Source of the DNA: Coffea arabica
Taxonomy: Eukaryota > Streptophyta > Magnoliopsida > Gentianales > Rubiaceae
Length of the DNA: 64,000 nucleotides
Direction: 5' to 3'
Assembly: GCF_036785885.1 (NCBI RefSeq)
Contig: NC_092323.1
Span: 6,456,501-6,520,500 of the forward strand
In this document: piece by piece, positions 11,061 to 23,658 of the stretch
Position numbering within the stretch: position 1 is the first letter of the stretch
Layout of the letters: each line of letters begins with the position of its first letter
Notes under the pieces: model-generated
The model's input: the letters and a program-made list of their open reading frames with translations, nothing else
Told to the model about the DNA's origin: nothing
Database searches by the model: none
Made by a program: the position numbers and the translations under genes

Positions 11061-12054
11061 AATAATTTCAGAAATTCCTGCTGAGCTCCTTGAAGTTTTA
11101 AAAATTGTACTCATCCTTCTTATTCGCCTAAAATGATAATACTAGTTTTAACATCTTAATAAAACTTACCTTGTTGGGTATGAATAGATAAAAGATTGGG
11201 ATTTATAATTATTTTTTTCCTTTCTCTTTCTTATTCCTCCTGTTTATATTTTTGCCAATAAAACCATAAAATATAAATTCTGACCACTAAATGTTGAACT
11301 AGTGACTTTTTTGTTTTTTGATGACTTTGAATGTGATCTAATTTTTATTTGTCGATCTTTTTTCTTTATTGGTGTCAAAAGAAACACTGGTTCAAAAAGA
11401 AATTACTCAAAAGACTACTTCCAGACTATGATAGTTTTACCAATCTAAAAATCCACAAATTCTAAAAGAATTATAACAATCCTTTCTTTTTAAAATTTAA
11501 AAAATATATATATCTCCACTAAGTCACCATTAAAATAACCTATCGTAGTAATAGAACTTTTTGTCATAATTGCTTATCAACAATAAACATGGTATTAAAA
11601 AATTCGCATTTTTTCCTTATATTTGTGCTAGATATGTTACGGCTGGTTTGGAAAGTGATTCAAACCTTATAAGCTGTGGATCTTTTAGCGCATTCAATTA
11701 AAATTTTGATCAAATTTAGGTCTTGTTTGGCAATTGAGTTTTTTTGTCAAGTTTATATGCTACAAGTTTTTTAAAAACTTTAGCTACAGTAACCACAAAA
11801 AAATTCTCATAGTTTTTAAACTATAAATTTCAAAATATTAAAAAATTTACACACTTCACAAATTTTTTAAAAAACTTCTACAGTAAGTTACAGTAAAATT
11901 TTGGACAAACACCCAAAAAACTCACTTGCCAAACGGGGCCTTAAAGTTTGGTTACCAAAAGCGTTAAATTAGCGAGAATAGGTGCAATTTTTAAAAATTC
12001 AAGGGAGCTCTTTGAAATTGCTAGAAATCTCAGGGAGGCTTATGAAATTATCCC
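11061..12054. mobile_element. Degenerate long-TIR DNA element hosting a Tourist MITE
   Basis: The left end (AATAATTTCAGAAATTCCTG, then GAGCTCCTTGAAGTTTT) is mirrored by the right end (AATTCAAGGGAGCTC, then CTCAGGGAGGCTTATGAAAT, then ATCC). This fits the widespread plant terminal repeat that reads GGATAATTTCA followed by a CTCCC-type block. The ends are diverged and no target duplication could be fixed. The 990-bp interior is AT-rich and contains the Tourist element at 11719-11940. Confidence 0.45.
11719..11940. mobile_element. Tourist (PIF/Harbinger) MITE
   Basis: A 222-bp element with terminal inverted repeats GGTCTTGTTTGGCAA and TTGCCAAACGGGGCC. It is flanked on both sides by the trinucleotide TTA (11716-11718 and 11941-11943), the standard PIF/Harbinger target site. 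The core is AT-rich and non-coding. Confidence 0.85.
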
Positions 12055-14261
12055 ATAGTTTAATAATCACTACTCTCTTTTTCCTCCTGGATGCTATCTT
12101 CGTCGACCGTCATGTCAAGTGAATTAGCTATTTTGTCAATCTAAATCTGTTCTCCAATAATGGTCACATCATTGATTCATGGTACAAAGTCAGTCGCGGT
12201 GGGCTTTTAGAGTTTAGAGCTAAGATCCTAGGCCTTGCATAGAAATAAAAAATCAGCTTCTCAACACCGACAATTTTTTATCAACTAACTACTCTACTCA
12301 TTAGGCTTGGTTCTTATATTAAAAAAAAAGAAGGAAAAAAAAAATAAAATGTTCAAGATCTTTTGCACTGGTGGCGTAGAAATAATTTGTGTAGGCTAGA
12401 AGTCTGTCTTTAGAAACACTAATAGATCATATTCCTTTCTGGTGGAGAAATTAATCATTCGACTCCAGAGACAAATACGCAGTCCAATGAAACAACTATG
12501 TGAGACTAAAAGCTTTTTGTTGAAGTGACTATGATGAGAAATAACCGGTATAATTAATCATGAATGCTTTTATTTTATAATTCTCTCCATGCGGCCATTT
12601 TATGCCCATTCAATACTTCAATTGGTATTTTATTTCTTTGAACGAATTGGTCCCAACCAAAAAGTTGGCTGAAGAAAAAATATTTTTTTTTCTTTTTTTT
12701 TTTGTGGTAGAGAAGCCAGAAAGCAATTTGGGGAAAAAAGAAAGAAAACAGCAATATAATGTAGGCCACCAAAGTATTAGTCTAGTTTCTGCCGTAGATT
12801 TATTTATTATTTGGCTGTGCCTGTTATGATGAAAACGATAGTACCGGGACTGTCCAAACAATAAAAACGCCAATATATATATGTATATATCCAAGAAAAA
12901 GTGAAAAAGATGTGTAAAGGAAAAGCAGGATGCCAAAAACAAAAAAAAAAAAGCATATGCCGCTGGACTTGTGCTTTGGGCCGTTTCGCCAATCCCTGCT
13001 AGAAATCTAGACTCGTCAGTGGAGGGAGACGTGACTGCTGGCAGAGTCACATTTTGGAAAGATAAGGAAAAAAAAAAACGCTAATCCTGCAATAAAACGC
13101 ACATCAAATCTCATTTCCTTGGGTCTTACAGCCAGCCATGATAATTAATGGTAGGAGTAATAATTTATTACGTGCATGCCTTAATCATTAGTACAGAGAT
13201 TTGTTGCCCTATTTGACGTAAACTACCCGCGTAGAATCCTAGCCGTCACGAGTACCATGAAATTTATGGATATGACACGTGGACGATCACGGTAGTGAGA
13301 TTACAGCTTGTATGAGACGGACGTAAGAAAAAGGTTGGTAGGGTAGAGTTTGGGACGGAAGGGCATACGTACGACTATAACGGCAAACATGAAGAAAAGA
13401 AAACGGTGCTACCCAGCCATTAAAACTTGGTGGGGTGGGAGACAAACGTCAAACATGAAGAAAAGAAAACGGTGCCACCCAGCCATTAAAATTTGGTGGG
13501 AACCTTGCCTCCCACCAAATGTCACATTTAAAGTGGCTTGGGTTCAAAAAAATTCAACCAGATGCGTAGTGCATCCGTCTGATCCGGTAATAGTTCAGTT
13601 CCTTCTGAATTATTCTTGGATTTCCTTAGCTCCGCCCTCTCCCTTTAATATAGAATAAATTAGGTTATACAACAGTTATCGTTTCCCAAAAAAAAAAAAG
13701 AAGAAAAGAAAAGAAAAGAAAACGGTGCCAACGTGCAATTACCGTTTTTAACAAGGAGGAGGAGGAGTAAATCCTCTAGTTTGGACGTTCTCTTTTCAGC
13801 TCCACAAAATAGGTAGTAGTACTAAATTATATGCTTCGGACAAAAAAGGGCTTGAACGCGGTCTTTCTAGCCCCAACACGACATGGCCATCATAGTCCTT
13901 CAATCTCAAAAGTACTGATAAAGTCAGTTGTTCTTCGCCACGTGGCATTCTGTTCCTCAAGAAAACTCATCTCCCTCTTGGGTTTTTTATTTCTTTTATT
14001 CCACTGCAAATTTACGGAATGTTTGATTTCCAAGTTTTATTAGCACATAAAGAAATTTTAGTACACAGTTGGAAAAAGAAGGAAACAGCGGCTACTGCTG
14101 ACATCAAACCATTAACAGCAAGCATCAGATCTTGCAGCCAAAGAGAAGCTTCTCTTTACAGACTCACTACTTCTCTCTCCAGCTTGGTGACCACCGGGAG
14201 TTGATAAACAAAAATCAGAGATGAATTGGCGAAGACTAAAGAAACCAGAGATAGGATCATA
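12055..14261. other. Intergenic region and formin upstream sequence
   Basis: No gene is supported. A 66-bp-spaced direct repeat occurs at about 13384-13501: the block starting CAAACATGAAGAAAAG and ending AATTTGGTGGG or ACTTGGTGGG is present twice, and its AGAAAAGAAAACGGTGCCA core recurs at about 13706-13729. The last 200 bp (14080-14261) are CT-rich and probably form the formin leader. Confidence 0.5.
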
Positions 14262-17200
14262 ATGAATGCTCGACGTATCAGCATCTTTTTGACTCTAACA
14301 CTGATTGCATCTTTCACAACCCAGTCCCCCAAAGCATCCGCTGCAGGCCATGTGTCTCAAGATTTGATTGCACGCGAAAAGCTGAGGAGAATTCTACACC
14401 AACCCCTGTACCCAGTGACTTCAGCACCCCCGCCGGAGTCAGTCCCACCACCGCCTTCGCCTCCACCGCCCACACCAGCCAACCCTGAGTTTCCTAATCC
14501 AGACCAGCCCTTTTTCCCTGAAGTACCCACTGGCCCAACACCAGATCAGGCTCGACCATCCCCGCAAGCACCGGCAAATGCGACGGCGGTGCCTAATCCG
14601 GTTGCCACTCCGGCACAGTTGTCCAAGCCGACTAAGAAAGTTGCAATTGCTATCTCAGTTGGGATTGTCACGCTGGGGATGTTGTCAGCATTGGCATTCT
14701 ACCTCTACAGGCACAGGGCGAAACACCCTGATGATTCTCAGAAGCTGGTTGGGGGGAATTCACAGACGATCAACGAGGAGTCGCGATTGCCCCCATCTAC
14801 TTTCCTGTATATTGGGACGGTCGAGCCCTCAGCGCAAACATCAGTGAGCGAAACCAATGCTCCAAATGGCTCACCTTATAGAAAATTAAGTTCAGTCAAA
14901 AGATCCGATCGCTATAGGCCAAGCCCAGACCTTCAACCTTTGCCACCGTTAACCAAACCTCCGCCCCCTCCGGCCATAAATTCACCACCACCCATGTCAT
15001 CATCTGATGAGGAGAGTCATGACACCGCTTTTTACACCCCACAGGGCTCGTCTGTGAGCAACGAGGAAGGGTCTTATACTCCCGGTTCCCGTCAGAATCA
15101 ACGAAGCAATAACACTAGCCTGGTGACTCAGTCCAGGGCTGAAACTCATGTCAATAGCTCTGTTCCTCATTCCAAGAGAACATCACCAAAATCTCGTCTT
15201 CTTGCTTCATCACCTGATGTTAGTAGGCATGCCATCATACCTTCAATCAAGCAGCCTCCAGCTCCTCCTCCACCTCCGCCGCCGCCACCACCACGAACTA
15301 ATCTAGAACAGCCACCTCAGCTATCTCAGCTTGAGCTCAGCAAACCAGCAATTCCATATGCTCCCAAACGCCCAAAATTTTCAGCCCCACCTCCACCACC
15401 AGACATGGCCCGGCTCCAACTAATAAGCAGCCAAGGCCAGGATACATCCAAAGCCCCATTACCACCACCACCACCTCCTCCTCCTCCTCCTCCTCCTCCT
15501 CCTCCTCTGCTACTTCCAACACCACGAAAAAGTGCTGCTCCAGCAATGCACACACCTCCAGTGGCTCCCAGACAACCAAAACTGCGAAAATCTGGGAGCC
15601 CCAGTCCAAAAACAACTGAAGTTGAGAAACTAGGACCTGAAGAAGAATTTAATGATGGTACAAATTCTTCAGAGAGGCATGATGGTGATGACATGGATGG
15701 ACTGAGACCCAAGTTGAAACCTTTGCACTGGGACAAAGTGCGAGCAACCTCAGACCGAGCCACAGTGTGGGACCAACTAAAATCTAGCTCCTTCCAGTTA
15801 AGTGGATGCATCCAGAACACAGGGGTACTAATAGTTAAGTACTATTATCTGACAAGAAAAACTTATTTTTCTATCTTTGCAGACTGAATGAGGACATGAT
15901 GGAGTCTCTTTTTGGATGTAATTCTGCTGCTTCAGTTCCAAAAGAAGCCACTAGGAAGTCGGTCCTCCCTCCAGTTGAACAGGAGAATAAAGTACTGGAT
16001 CCAAAGAAATCACAGAATATAGCGATACTGTTGAGAGCACTGAATGTGACAAGGGAGGAGGTTTCTGAAGCACTTATAGATGGTATGTATCTTAGAAACA
16101 AATGGGAATCCTCAAAAGTTTTGGGAGAACATAGGAATGTGAAAGAAGTTCATTTAATTTATCATTTCTATATCTAATAAATCATTAGCCACGCGACCTG
16201 ATTACTACTTCTATTAGTCTAAAATTTAAAAACAGAAAAATTTTCGGCAATTGTAATTTGCAAAAAGAAGGGATATTAAAATGCACTTCATAGAAATTAC
16301 TTATTTTTACTTGATAGAAACTACCCCCTCCTTTGGTTTACTACTCTGCCATAAGATAATTCATATCCTCCTAAATAGTACTAGTTGTCATCAGACAGCA
16401 ATTCTCCCAGTCATCTTCTTATGCTTCAAATGTAATACTTTATGGTACCTATCTACTTCAAATTTTACATTTTACACTTATCTCCCCAGTATCTGGTAAG
16501 TTGTTAATTTAAATCTTTTTAGCACAATTAAATCCAAATAACAAAATACTTCATCAAGTATGTGCCATCTAAAACAACAATGTGCTTGATTGGTGGCAAC
16601 TTCACCTACAACTTGTCAGACATTTGGGCATTCCTATTTCGAATAGTAAATGGGGAGAGGGAAGAGCAGGATGCAACACACATGCAGAGAAAACAAACAC
16701 ACGAACTAAACATTTTTCTCCATTTGCTGAACCACCACCTGCACAATGGTTCCCTTCTTAGTTACAATAATGGACAACTAATGACATAAGAGTGACGCTG
16801 ATGACATGCACCATCAAATACTAATAATTGAAAGAACTGAGTGTGGGCTGGGGAGTGGAAGCAGCTCTATCCATTTTCTTCCTCTCTGCAACCCACAACA
16901 GTTTCACTGTTTCATGCTGGCGTAGTATACCTAGCAATGAAATCAGGAGGTATAAAACCAAATGCCCAATTCAAGATTTTTGTACTTGGTTTATTATGGT
17001 TCCTAATTCATGAAACTACTTTTTGGGAAAGCCCATGTTTTTCCATTACCTTGTCATATGGTGTGTGTATTTATTGCAACAGGCAATCCAGAAGGATTGG
17101 GTCCTGAACTTCTGGAGACTTTGGTCAAGATGGCTCCAACCAAAGAGGAAGAAATAAAACTCAAGAACTACGATGGTGAATCCTCTAGACTAGGGTCAGC

Positions 17201-18301
17201 AGAGCGGTTCCTCAAGGCTATTCTTGATGTACCATTTGCCTTCAAAAGAGTGGAAGCCATGCTATACCGTGCAAACTTTGATGTGGAAGTAAACTACTTG
17301 AGAAAATCCTTTCAAACACTAGAGGTACAATTTGCAAATCAACTAGAGTTGGTTTCTGCGGTGACAAGACTAGACGTTTTATTCCTAACAATCATGTAAA
17401 ATGCATTCAACTTCCACTGCTAATGCTAGTTTATCAAGTGTTATAGTTATAATATCATTTTAAGAATTTTTCGACTTGTGGAATAATGCATATTATTTAT
17501 CAGGAGGCAAGTCAAGAACTGAAGAACAGCAGGCTATTCCTCAAACTCCTTGAAGCTGTCCTCAGGACAGGAAATCGCATGAATGTAGGAACTAATCGTG
17601 GTGATGCCAGGGCCTTCAAACTTGATACTCTGCTAAAATTAGTGGACATAAAAGGAACAGATGGGAAGACAACATTGCTTCACTTTGTGGTCCAAGAAAT
17701 TATTAGATCAGAAGGTGCAGGTTCTGAGCCAACAAATGAAAATATTGCACATAAAACAAATCTGAAAGTCAAAGAGGATGATTTTGAGAAGCAAGGTCTG
17801 CAGGTTGTTGCGGGACTTAGCAAGGAACTTGGGAATGTCAAAAAGGCAGCAGCAATGGACTCAGATGTTCTCAGCAGTTATGTCTCCAAGCTAGAAATTG
17901 GACTTGAGAAAGTTAGATTAGTTTTACAATATGAGAAACCAAGCATGCAAGGTAAATTTTTTGAATCAATGAAGAAGTTTCTAGAAGAAGCAGAAGGGGA
18001 AATTCTCCTCATTAAGGATGAAGAGCAGACGGCCTTGTCCTTAGTAAAGGAGGTTACAGAATACTTTCACGGCAATGCAGCGAAAGAAGAGGCCCATCCT
18101 TTCAGGATCTTTGTGATTGTAAGAGATTTTCTCTCTATTCTGGATAACGTATGCAAAGAAGTTGGGAGACTGCAGGATAGATCAATAGTTATGGGTACAG
18201 GCAGATCATTCAGAATGCCTGCAACTGCATCATTGCCAGTCCTTAGCAGATACAATGCAAGACAAGATAGAAGCTCCGATGATGATAGCTCATCTCCTTA
18301 G
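14262..18301 (+). CDS. Class I (membrane-anchored) formin-like protein
   Basis: Four exons (14262-15796, 15883-16082, 17083-17324, 17504-18301) join in phase to 924 residues. I chose the ATG at 14262 because it puts a signal peptide ([14 protein letters not shown]) at the very N-terminus; the upstream frame lacks another ATG. Order: signal peptide 1-29; Pro-rich extracellular part (about 45-110) of the kind thought to contact the wall; transmembrane helix about 126-150 ([20 protein letters not shown]) followed by RHRAKH; long Pro-rich FH1 region with a run of 15 or more prolines near 403-420; FH2 domain from about 481. FH2 landmarks include LKPLHWDKV, the [18 protein letters not shown] motif and [11 protein letters not shown]. 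Class I plant formins nucleate and elongate actin filaments at the plasma membrane. Length and domain order are normal, and the FH2 exon boundaries match the usual plant pattern. Confidence 0.95.
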
Positions 18302-19400
18302 GATTTGAAGAAGGTAGCACAGCAAAGGACAACATGTTATGGGTTCAAGCTAGTGACCAAGAAGATAAGGTGTGAATTATCTCATTACTTCAGCTGTATT
18401 CAGCATGAAAAGGGCCTTCATGAGTATTGCATGGACAGGGAAAGATCAACCAATCTGCTAGTCAACCCTTAATATAAGAATAAAAGACTTGAGCAAAAGC
18501 CGAAGCAAAATAAGGTGCAATACAATGACATGATACAGTATCAAGTGCAGTCGAACGCAAAGCAATTCAGTAGTTTAAGAGATGATGGTAAAGGACTGGA
18601 GGGACAGCCTAAGTTATTGTCCAACACATATACCAGTAGGTAAGACATTTTTGTATTGTATACACATATTCAAAGAATCATAAAACGAAATGCCACGCAA
18701 AATGGTAGTATTACATAAACGCAGTTTTGATTTCATAATAATCAAGCATAAGAAAATTCTTTCTGTACTTCTGTCTGACTAGTTAAATTGCCTAACTTCG
18801 GCCTGCCCACGTTAAATAGGGGAGAAGCATTCGATATCTTTAGCATGAAAAGGGACTGACTAGATGTAAAATTGCAGTTGTTATCCCAGTCAATTCGTAT
18901 CAGAAACGTACAATGTGAACTCGTGAGTCATGATGTCTTCTAGATTATGTATATTCCTTCAATTTAAGCAGAAGTTGGCAAGCAGGATAGAGCAGACAGA
19001 CATGGAGATGGCAATGGAAATTATGACAGACAGAGATGAAGACGGCAATGGAAATGCAACCCGCCAAAACAGTCTCAAACCCTCTATGGAAAAATTATGA
19101 CAGACTATATGAGCAATTAGTTGTCACCCCAGTTAACAACCTTGCTCGAAGTGAAACATGAAGAGGACAAAAATCAGACTAATAAATTAGAAAAGGGTAC
19201 CAGTATTGGTTGGCCAAGCACATTTTTCCGGAATCTAGGGCAGGAGAATTCCAGCTTCCATTAGTCCTTTCCTAACTCCTTTTTTTTTTTTTGGCGTTTA
19301 AATCTAGAAAGTAACAAAGGTCATATTGGGTAAGGTAAGGCAGTGGGCGACCGGAGATGTGCAATTGAGGGAGGGAAAGGCTCGAAAATGAGCACAAGAG
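18302..19400. other. Formin 3' region and spacer
   Basis: No further gene is seen. The first few hundred bases are likely formin 3' untranslated sequence. An imperfect repeat of GACAGACATGGAGATGGCAA / GACAGAGATGAAGACGGCAA occurs at about 18995-19055. Confidence 0.5.
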
Positions 19401-19474
19401 GACCGCATAGCGCAGTGGATTAGCGCGTTTGACTTCGGATCAAAAGGTCGTGGGTTCGACTCCCACTGTGGTCG
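19401..19474 (+). tRNA. tRNA-Arg (anticodon TCG)
   Basis: A complete cloverleaf can be drawn. The acceptor stem GACCGCA pairs with TGTGGTC (one G-T), with discriminator G. The D arm is GCGC/GCGC. The anticodon arm TTTGA-CTTCGGA-TCAAA gives anticodon TCG, reading CGA. The T arm is GTGGG-TTCGACT-CCCAC. The internal A box (TAGCGCAGTGG) and B box (GGTTCGACTCC) promoters are intact, no intron is present and CCA is not encoded. A T-rich stretch lies about 10 bases downstream. Confidence 0.96.
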
Positions 19475-20110
19475 ATGGCCCGCTGTGTTTTGCGATTAGA
19501 AATTCAGAACAGGAGGCAACAAGGGACCAGCTAATCAAAAGATTAGCATGTCTTTTGCTGATCGTGATTAAATCAAAATGTGGCCGTTACCACTATGAGA
19601 GATGTAATTAAATTTATAAAATCACAGATGTCCAAATTGCATTTTATTCCAAAGGTGTGAAATATATATATACTTTTTCGTGCTTTCCGGCAACCAAATC
19701 TTCAGGCTAGATGGTGATTTTTCAGGTGATAGATCAATTACGAAGTCCTCCTCAACAATCAATATGACAATATCCAACCTGCCGCCAATTTGTTGAAGAT
19801 GGTGGATCTGGGAAGTCGCTTGTCAGTGCAAAAATTCTACCGGAGATTTAATTGGACCGACTGCAACTTGGTGAATACGGTCAAGATCAGGGAAGTGAAT
19901 GATGACAATTTATTTATTTTTCTTCTTTTCGGCGAATACGGCCAAGAAGTGAGGCGAACGATTGTTGAACGTTTTCCTTTCAATTTCAACTTCCAACGTA
20001 GCGCCTTTTTTTCCTCAAGTCCAAATCACCCTCTTTTTTTTTTTTCTTTTCAGCTGTTTCGCAATTGGAGTATGGGTTTCCACAATCGTTCATGACAGTT
20101 GTACAATATA
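19475..20110. other. Intergenic region, nothing recognised
   Basis: The open frame at about 19790-20095 has no family resemblance and ends in a poly-Phe stretch encoded by T-runs, so it is not annotated as a gene. Confidence 0.5.
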
Positions 20111-20444
20111 CTCCCTCCGTCCCACTTTAATAGTTCTGTTTCTTTTTTCACACAGTTTAAGAAAAAATAGTTAATTTTATTGAAAAAGTAAATTTAGATT
20201 GCTATTTTCTTAAAATACCCTCACATTAAATAGAGTACAACTTTATGAGAACTTGAATTGATGGTAAAAAAAGAATCAACTCTCATTAAATAGGATAGGT
20301 TTATAGTAATAGCAACTTACATTGGATAAGAATATTTTAAAAAAATTAAAATACAACTACATTTTTCAATTGGAAAGTGGACTACAATTTGGGACAGACG
20401 AAAAAGGAAAACAGGACTATCAATGTGGAATGGAACGGAGGAAG
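20111..20444. mobile_element. Stowaway (Tc1/mariner) MITE, family A copy 1
   Basis: The ends are CTCCCTCCGTCCCA and TGGAACGGAGGAAG, the hallmark Stowaway terminal repeat, flanked on both sides by the dinucleotide TA (20109-20110 and 20445-20446). The 334-bp interior is closely related to the copy at 34553-34885 (shared block TTTAGATTGCTATTTTC and shared CAATTGGAAAGTGG). Confidence 0.92.
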
Positions 20445-20446
20445 TA

Positions 20447-21060
20447 TCAATGATGGTAATGCACGTTGCATCCTTACATAGCAGCTGTATACATTAACCA
20501 AAAAATTAGGGTTAAAAATGATATGTAACTTTTAAAATTACAGAATAACCATTTCATTTTTCTAGACTTAGAATGTGTAAAAAATTAATTTCTACGACGA
20601 TAATGTGCATATTAATATGATAAAATATATAAAGTATTAACACGTAAAAGATATCTTTTAACACGTTTTACCTTCACGGGTGGATGGTGTATCCTGACTC
20701 CTTAGTTGCAAAACACATTATTGTTTTTTGGAAATTATTTATGAAGTCCAATCAAAACCTTTGAATTCGTAAAATTACTCTCCATCTGATGGACCACGAA
20801 TTTGACCTTAGAATTCGACTTGCAATCGTACAGCCCTTGAGGCTTTACCATTCATGTTCTTTCTTGCTATCAGTAGTTACCTTTCAAGAACGGATCCAAG
20901 GAATAATGGAAAGGGACCATTCATGTTCTGGCTATCAGTAGTTACCTTAAAAATGAAATATCCAATTTGCTTATATATCAACACATTTTGTAAAAGCTTC
21001 TTGCACACTGGAAGAATTGTACTAATCAAATATTGATTTTGCAATTAAGCACTCGTGCGG
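20447..21060. other. Intergenic region with a dispersed direct repeat
   Basis: No gene is seen. The block ACCATTCATGTTCT...GCTATCAGTAGTTACCTT occurs at about 20848-20885 and again at about 20917-20948, a small local duplication with one copy shortened internally. Confidence 0.5.
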
Positions 21061-22970
21061 TCATGATGATTCCAGAGAGAAGAATGGAGCTCCCGAAATG
21101 CTCTTGGATCTCACTATCTTTCTGACCAATATCCTCCACTTAAGCTCGTCCTTCTTGTTCTCTCTCCTTCTCTTGTGCTTGAAATTCCTGAAACGGATGT
21201 CTCAAGTGTTAATAGAAGCTTCAAGAGTGATCTTATTTGAACTGTGCTGAACACTAATTCTCATGCCATCAAAAACCGGTTAAATTTGGCAGTTTTAATA
21301 ATGGAAATGGGGCAAAATTGCACACATTTCTGCTTTTTTGTGATCAAGATACGAGACACAAAAAGAAAAGAAGAAAACTGGGGGAGAAGAAAAAAAAAAG
21401 AACGAAAAGAAAAAGAACCAAAGCCAACCTGCACAAAGGAACTCTACAGATGTTTGGATTAGCACAAATTCGAGAATGCAATTCCAAGATTTTCCACAGC
21501 CTCTTGCAGTGAATGCAGCCACCAGGAACTCTTCTCTTACATCCAGCGAAATGGCGAACCAGCAGTTCAAGCCCCTTACAAGCGGCATACGGACAAGGTG
21601 ATTGATCTTTCAGCACAATCTTATCAAGTGGACCAATGGTACGGCATCCATCTCTGAATATATGAACAACAGCCTCCATTGCCTCGTATAGTTGTTCATA
21701 AATTTTCCTCTCATTGATCTTCTTAACCCTGTAATCTTGCTTCTGAAAATCAAATTGGCAAAACCATCCAGTTTAGAGAAACGAAACAAATTTCCGGGTC
21801 ACTATAACTTAGAAGTGAGTAAGCAAGGATATGATAGAAGAAGAAATGCTTACGGCAGCTTCATCGATAATGGATTCAAGAATCTCCCTTTCAAGTACCG
21901 GGTGACTTTCCTTCATTACCTTCCATCCCTCAGTAACAGAAACGGGCTTGAAATTTTTGAGGATGAAACGGTGACAAATGAGGCTAAGGCGAGGCGCATC
22001 ACACAGCATTGCAAGCTGAAAGATATCAATTACATTTTCTGTTGTCAGCAATCTGCGTTCTAGCCACCACTCACACAACTGCTTTAGCTGGGGAACCGCA
22101 TAGGCATGTGACAAAGCCAAGAGATGCAGAGCATGTTCCTGGAGTTTGTCTTCTTCGTAGCTTCACAAAGAGCACAATAAATACTACAATGGTCAGCAGG
22201 CTAGTAGATATGTTACTAATTAAGTAATTATTCGAAGAAGAATTAGTAGGGGAGGAAGAAAATCTTTACCAGGAAGAGTATATGAATCGGATAAAAACTC
22301 GGATAGCTTCAGGTGGAACTCCCCGTATTGAGACTGACCGATGACGACCACGATTTTGGCCTTTTGTTTGTTTCAAGATCATCTTGAGAACAGGAGAGGC
22401 TACACCCTGTTGCAGACCACATTACATGAAGTTCAAGATCTATAGATTCTATGCATATATATATTTAGGACGAAATCCATTTCTCGAAAATGACGACTGA
22501 TTGTGAAGAGAATACCATATTTCATCCCCCGTAAAGACAGTGAATGAAAATTAATTAAACGCATTCTGATCCAGAAAATGATTAAAGCGACTTTCCCATA
22601 TTACTCAGCCGAGAATTTTGTATTCCATCCTTTTTAATCAAGAAAAGCACTCTAATTAATACTACAGAAAGTTCAAATTTGCACCGTCAAATGGAAACCG
22701 GTAAATTCAATAACTTACGAGAAAACTTGCGTGTGCATAGATGACGCCGCCATGATCCGTGTGAATTAAAACATCAGCTCGATAACCTCCATCAAATAGC
22801 CGGTCCAGTGCTGGATTTCCAGCCGTAGAAGCACGGCAACTTCCCCAATTCTGCGATGCCCTCGGGCTCAGTCTTTTCTGATGGAGGCTGGTTATTGCAG
22901 GATAGGGCAATGGAGGTGGGAGTGGGAGTGGGACTGGTGCTGTTTGTTCAGAAGTCAAGGAAGATTCCAT
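21061..22970 (-). CDS. BTB/POZ and TAZ zinc-finger domain protein (BT family)
   Basis: Five exons on the minus strand (22719-22970, 22270-22406, 21854-22160, 21429-21742, 21061-21187) join in phase to 378 residues, typical of BT1-BT5. The ATG at 22968-22970 is the only in-frame ATG at the front. Order: Ser/Pro-rich N-terminus; BTB domain about 68-150 (RADVLIHTDHG, YAHASFL, VASPVLKMIL, EAIRVFIRFIYSS); BACK-like helices 150-232 (LQEHALHLLALSHAYAVPQL); TAZ finger about 245-340 with its Cys/His set (HIFRDGC, CKGLELLVRHFAGC, CIHCKRLW, LELHSRIC, CRVPLC); basic tail rich in Lys/Arg with KWRILVRKIV, which in this family binds calmodulin. BT proteins are plant-specific scaffolds linking cullin-3, bromodomain proteins and calmodulin in nutrient, hormone and gametophyte responses. 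Which BT member this is cannot be settled here. Confidence 0.93.
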
Positions 22971-23625
22971 GTCCCTGTGATTTCTCTTCACAAAACAGGG
23001 CCCCGAACTTCCCTTCTGCAGAGTTATTATAAAAGATAAAATTCAATATCTATTTTCTCAGAGACGTGAATTGCCGAATGCAATTTGGTTTATCTTGAGA
23101 AGAAGGATTAAATGCATCGTTTAGGGATTCACGTATTCTATGCATCTTTTACCGTGAACCCATTTCATCTCTAGTAAACATATTTGTCTTGCAGATGAAT
23201 ATTTCTAAATCTCTGGTACCTTTCATGGAGATATTAAAAGCTCTTTAAATGCAGAAGGGTCAGAGACTAATCAAAGGAGACATAAACCACGCTTACCTTT
23301 CTCTGTCTGTACAAGAAACACCAAACAAGACCGGCAAAAATGGCGACAGGGTTCGGTGTTCTCTGCTTCTCTTCCCTCTCAATCTCTAATGAATACGTTC
23401 CAAATAAGCGTATGTACAGATCTAACGTACAGGTTTATGATTACACAAAAACTAATTCACCGCAATCAATATTTGGAAACCCAATAATGTTACAGAACTC
23501 TTCTGACCCTTTGTGTTCTATACTGCCCTGCAATTCTAGACGACGCTACAGTATATACAATATCCTAAGCACCCCCTCTTGTAACAATGGGAAATTCAAA
23601 ACGACGGAGAGAAGGGAGAAGGAAT
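22971..23625 (-). other. BT gene 5' leader with probable leader intron
   Basis: On the minus strand a good donor (AAAG then GTAAGC, boundary 23297/23296) and an acceptor (CTCTGCAG, boundary 23016/23015) would remove about 281 bp from the 5' untranslated region. The transcript would start below the TATA box near 23650. The plus-strand open frame at 23340-23657 is then only the complement of this leader. Confidence 0.55.
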
Positions 23626-23647
23626 TCATTGAACGCGAAGCAGGTGA

Positions 23648-23658
23648 TTATATATAGT
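23648..23658 (-). promoter_or_regulatory. TATA box of the BT gene
   Basis: The minus strand reads CTATATATAATC here, a strong plant TATA box. It lies about 350 bp upstream of the predicted leader donor and points toward the BT coding region. Confidence 0.55.

Noticed and set aside
13350-13658. Open frame with two repeated blocks (MKKRKRC...PAIK)
   Set aside because: The repeat is at the DNA level (66-bp direct repeat). There is no family resemblance, splice context or leader.
15326-15820. Minus-strand open frames with long Gly or Glu/Val runs
   Set aside because: They are the complement of the polyproline-encoding formin exon; the repeat composition alone keeps them open.
16281-16789. Open frames inside the 1-kb formin intron 2
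   Set aside because: The FH2 domain is continuous across exons 2 and 3 without them; no family resemblance.
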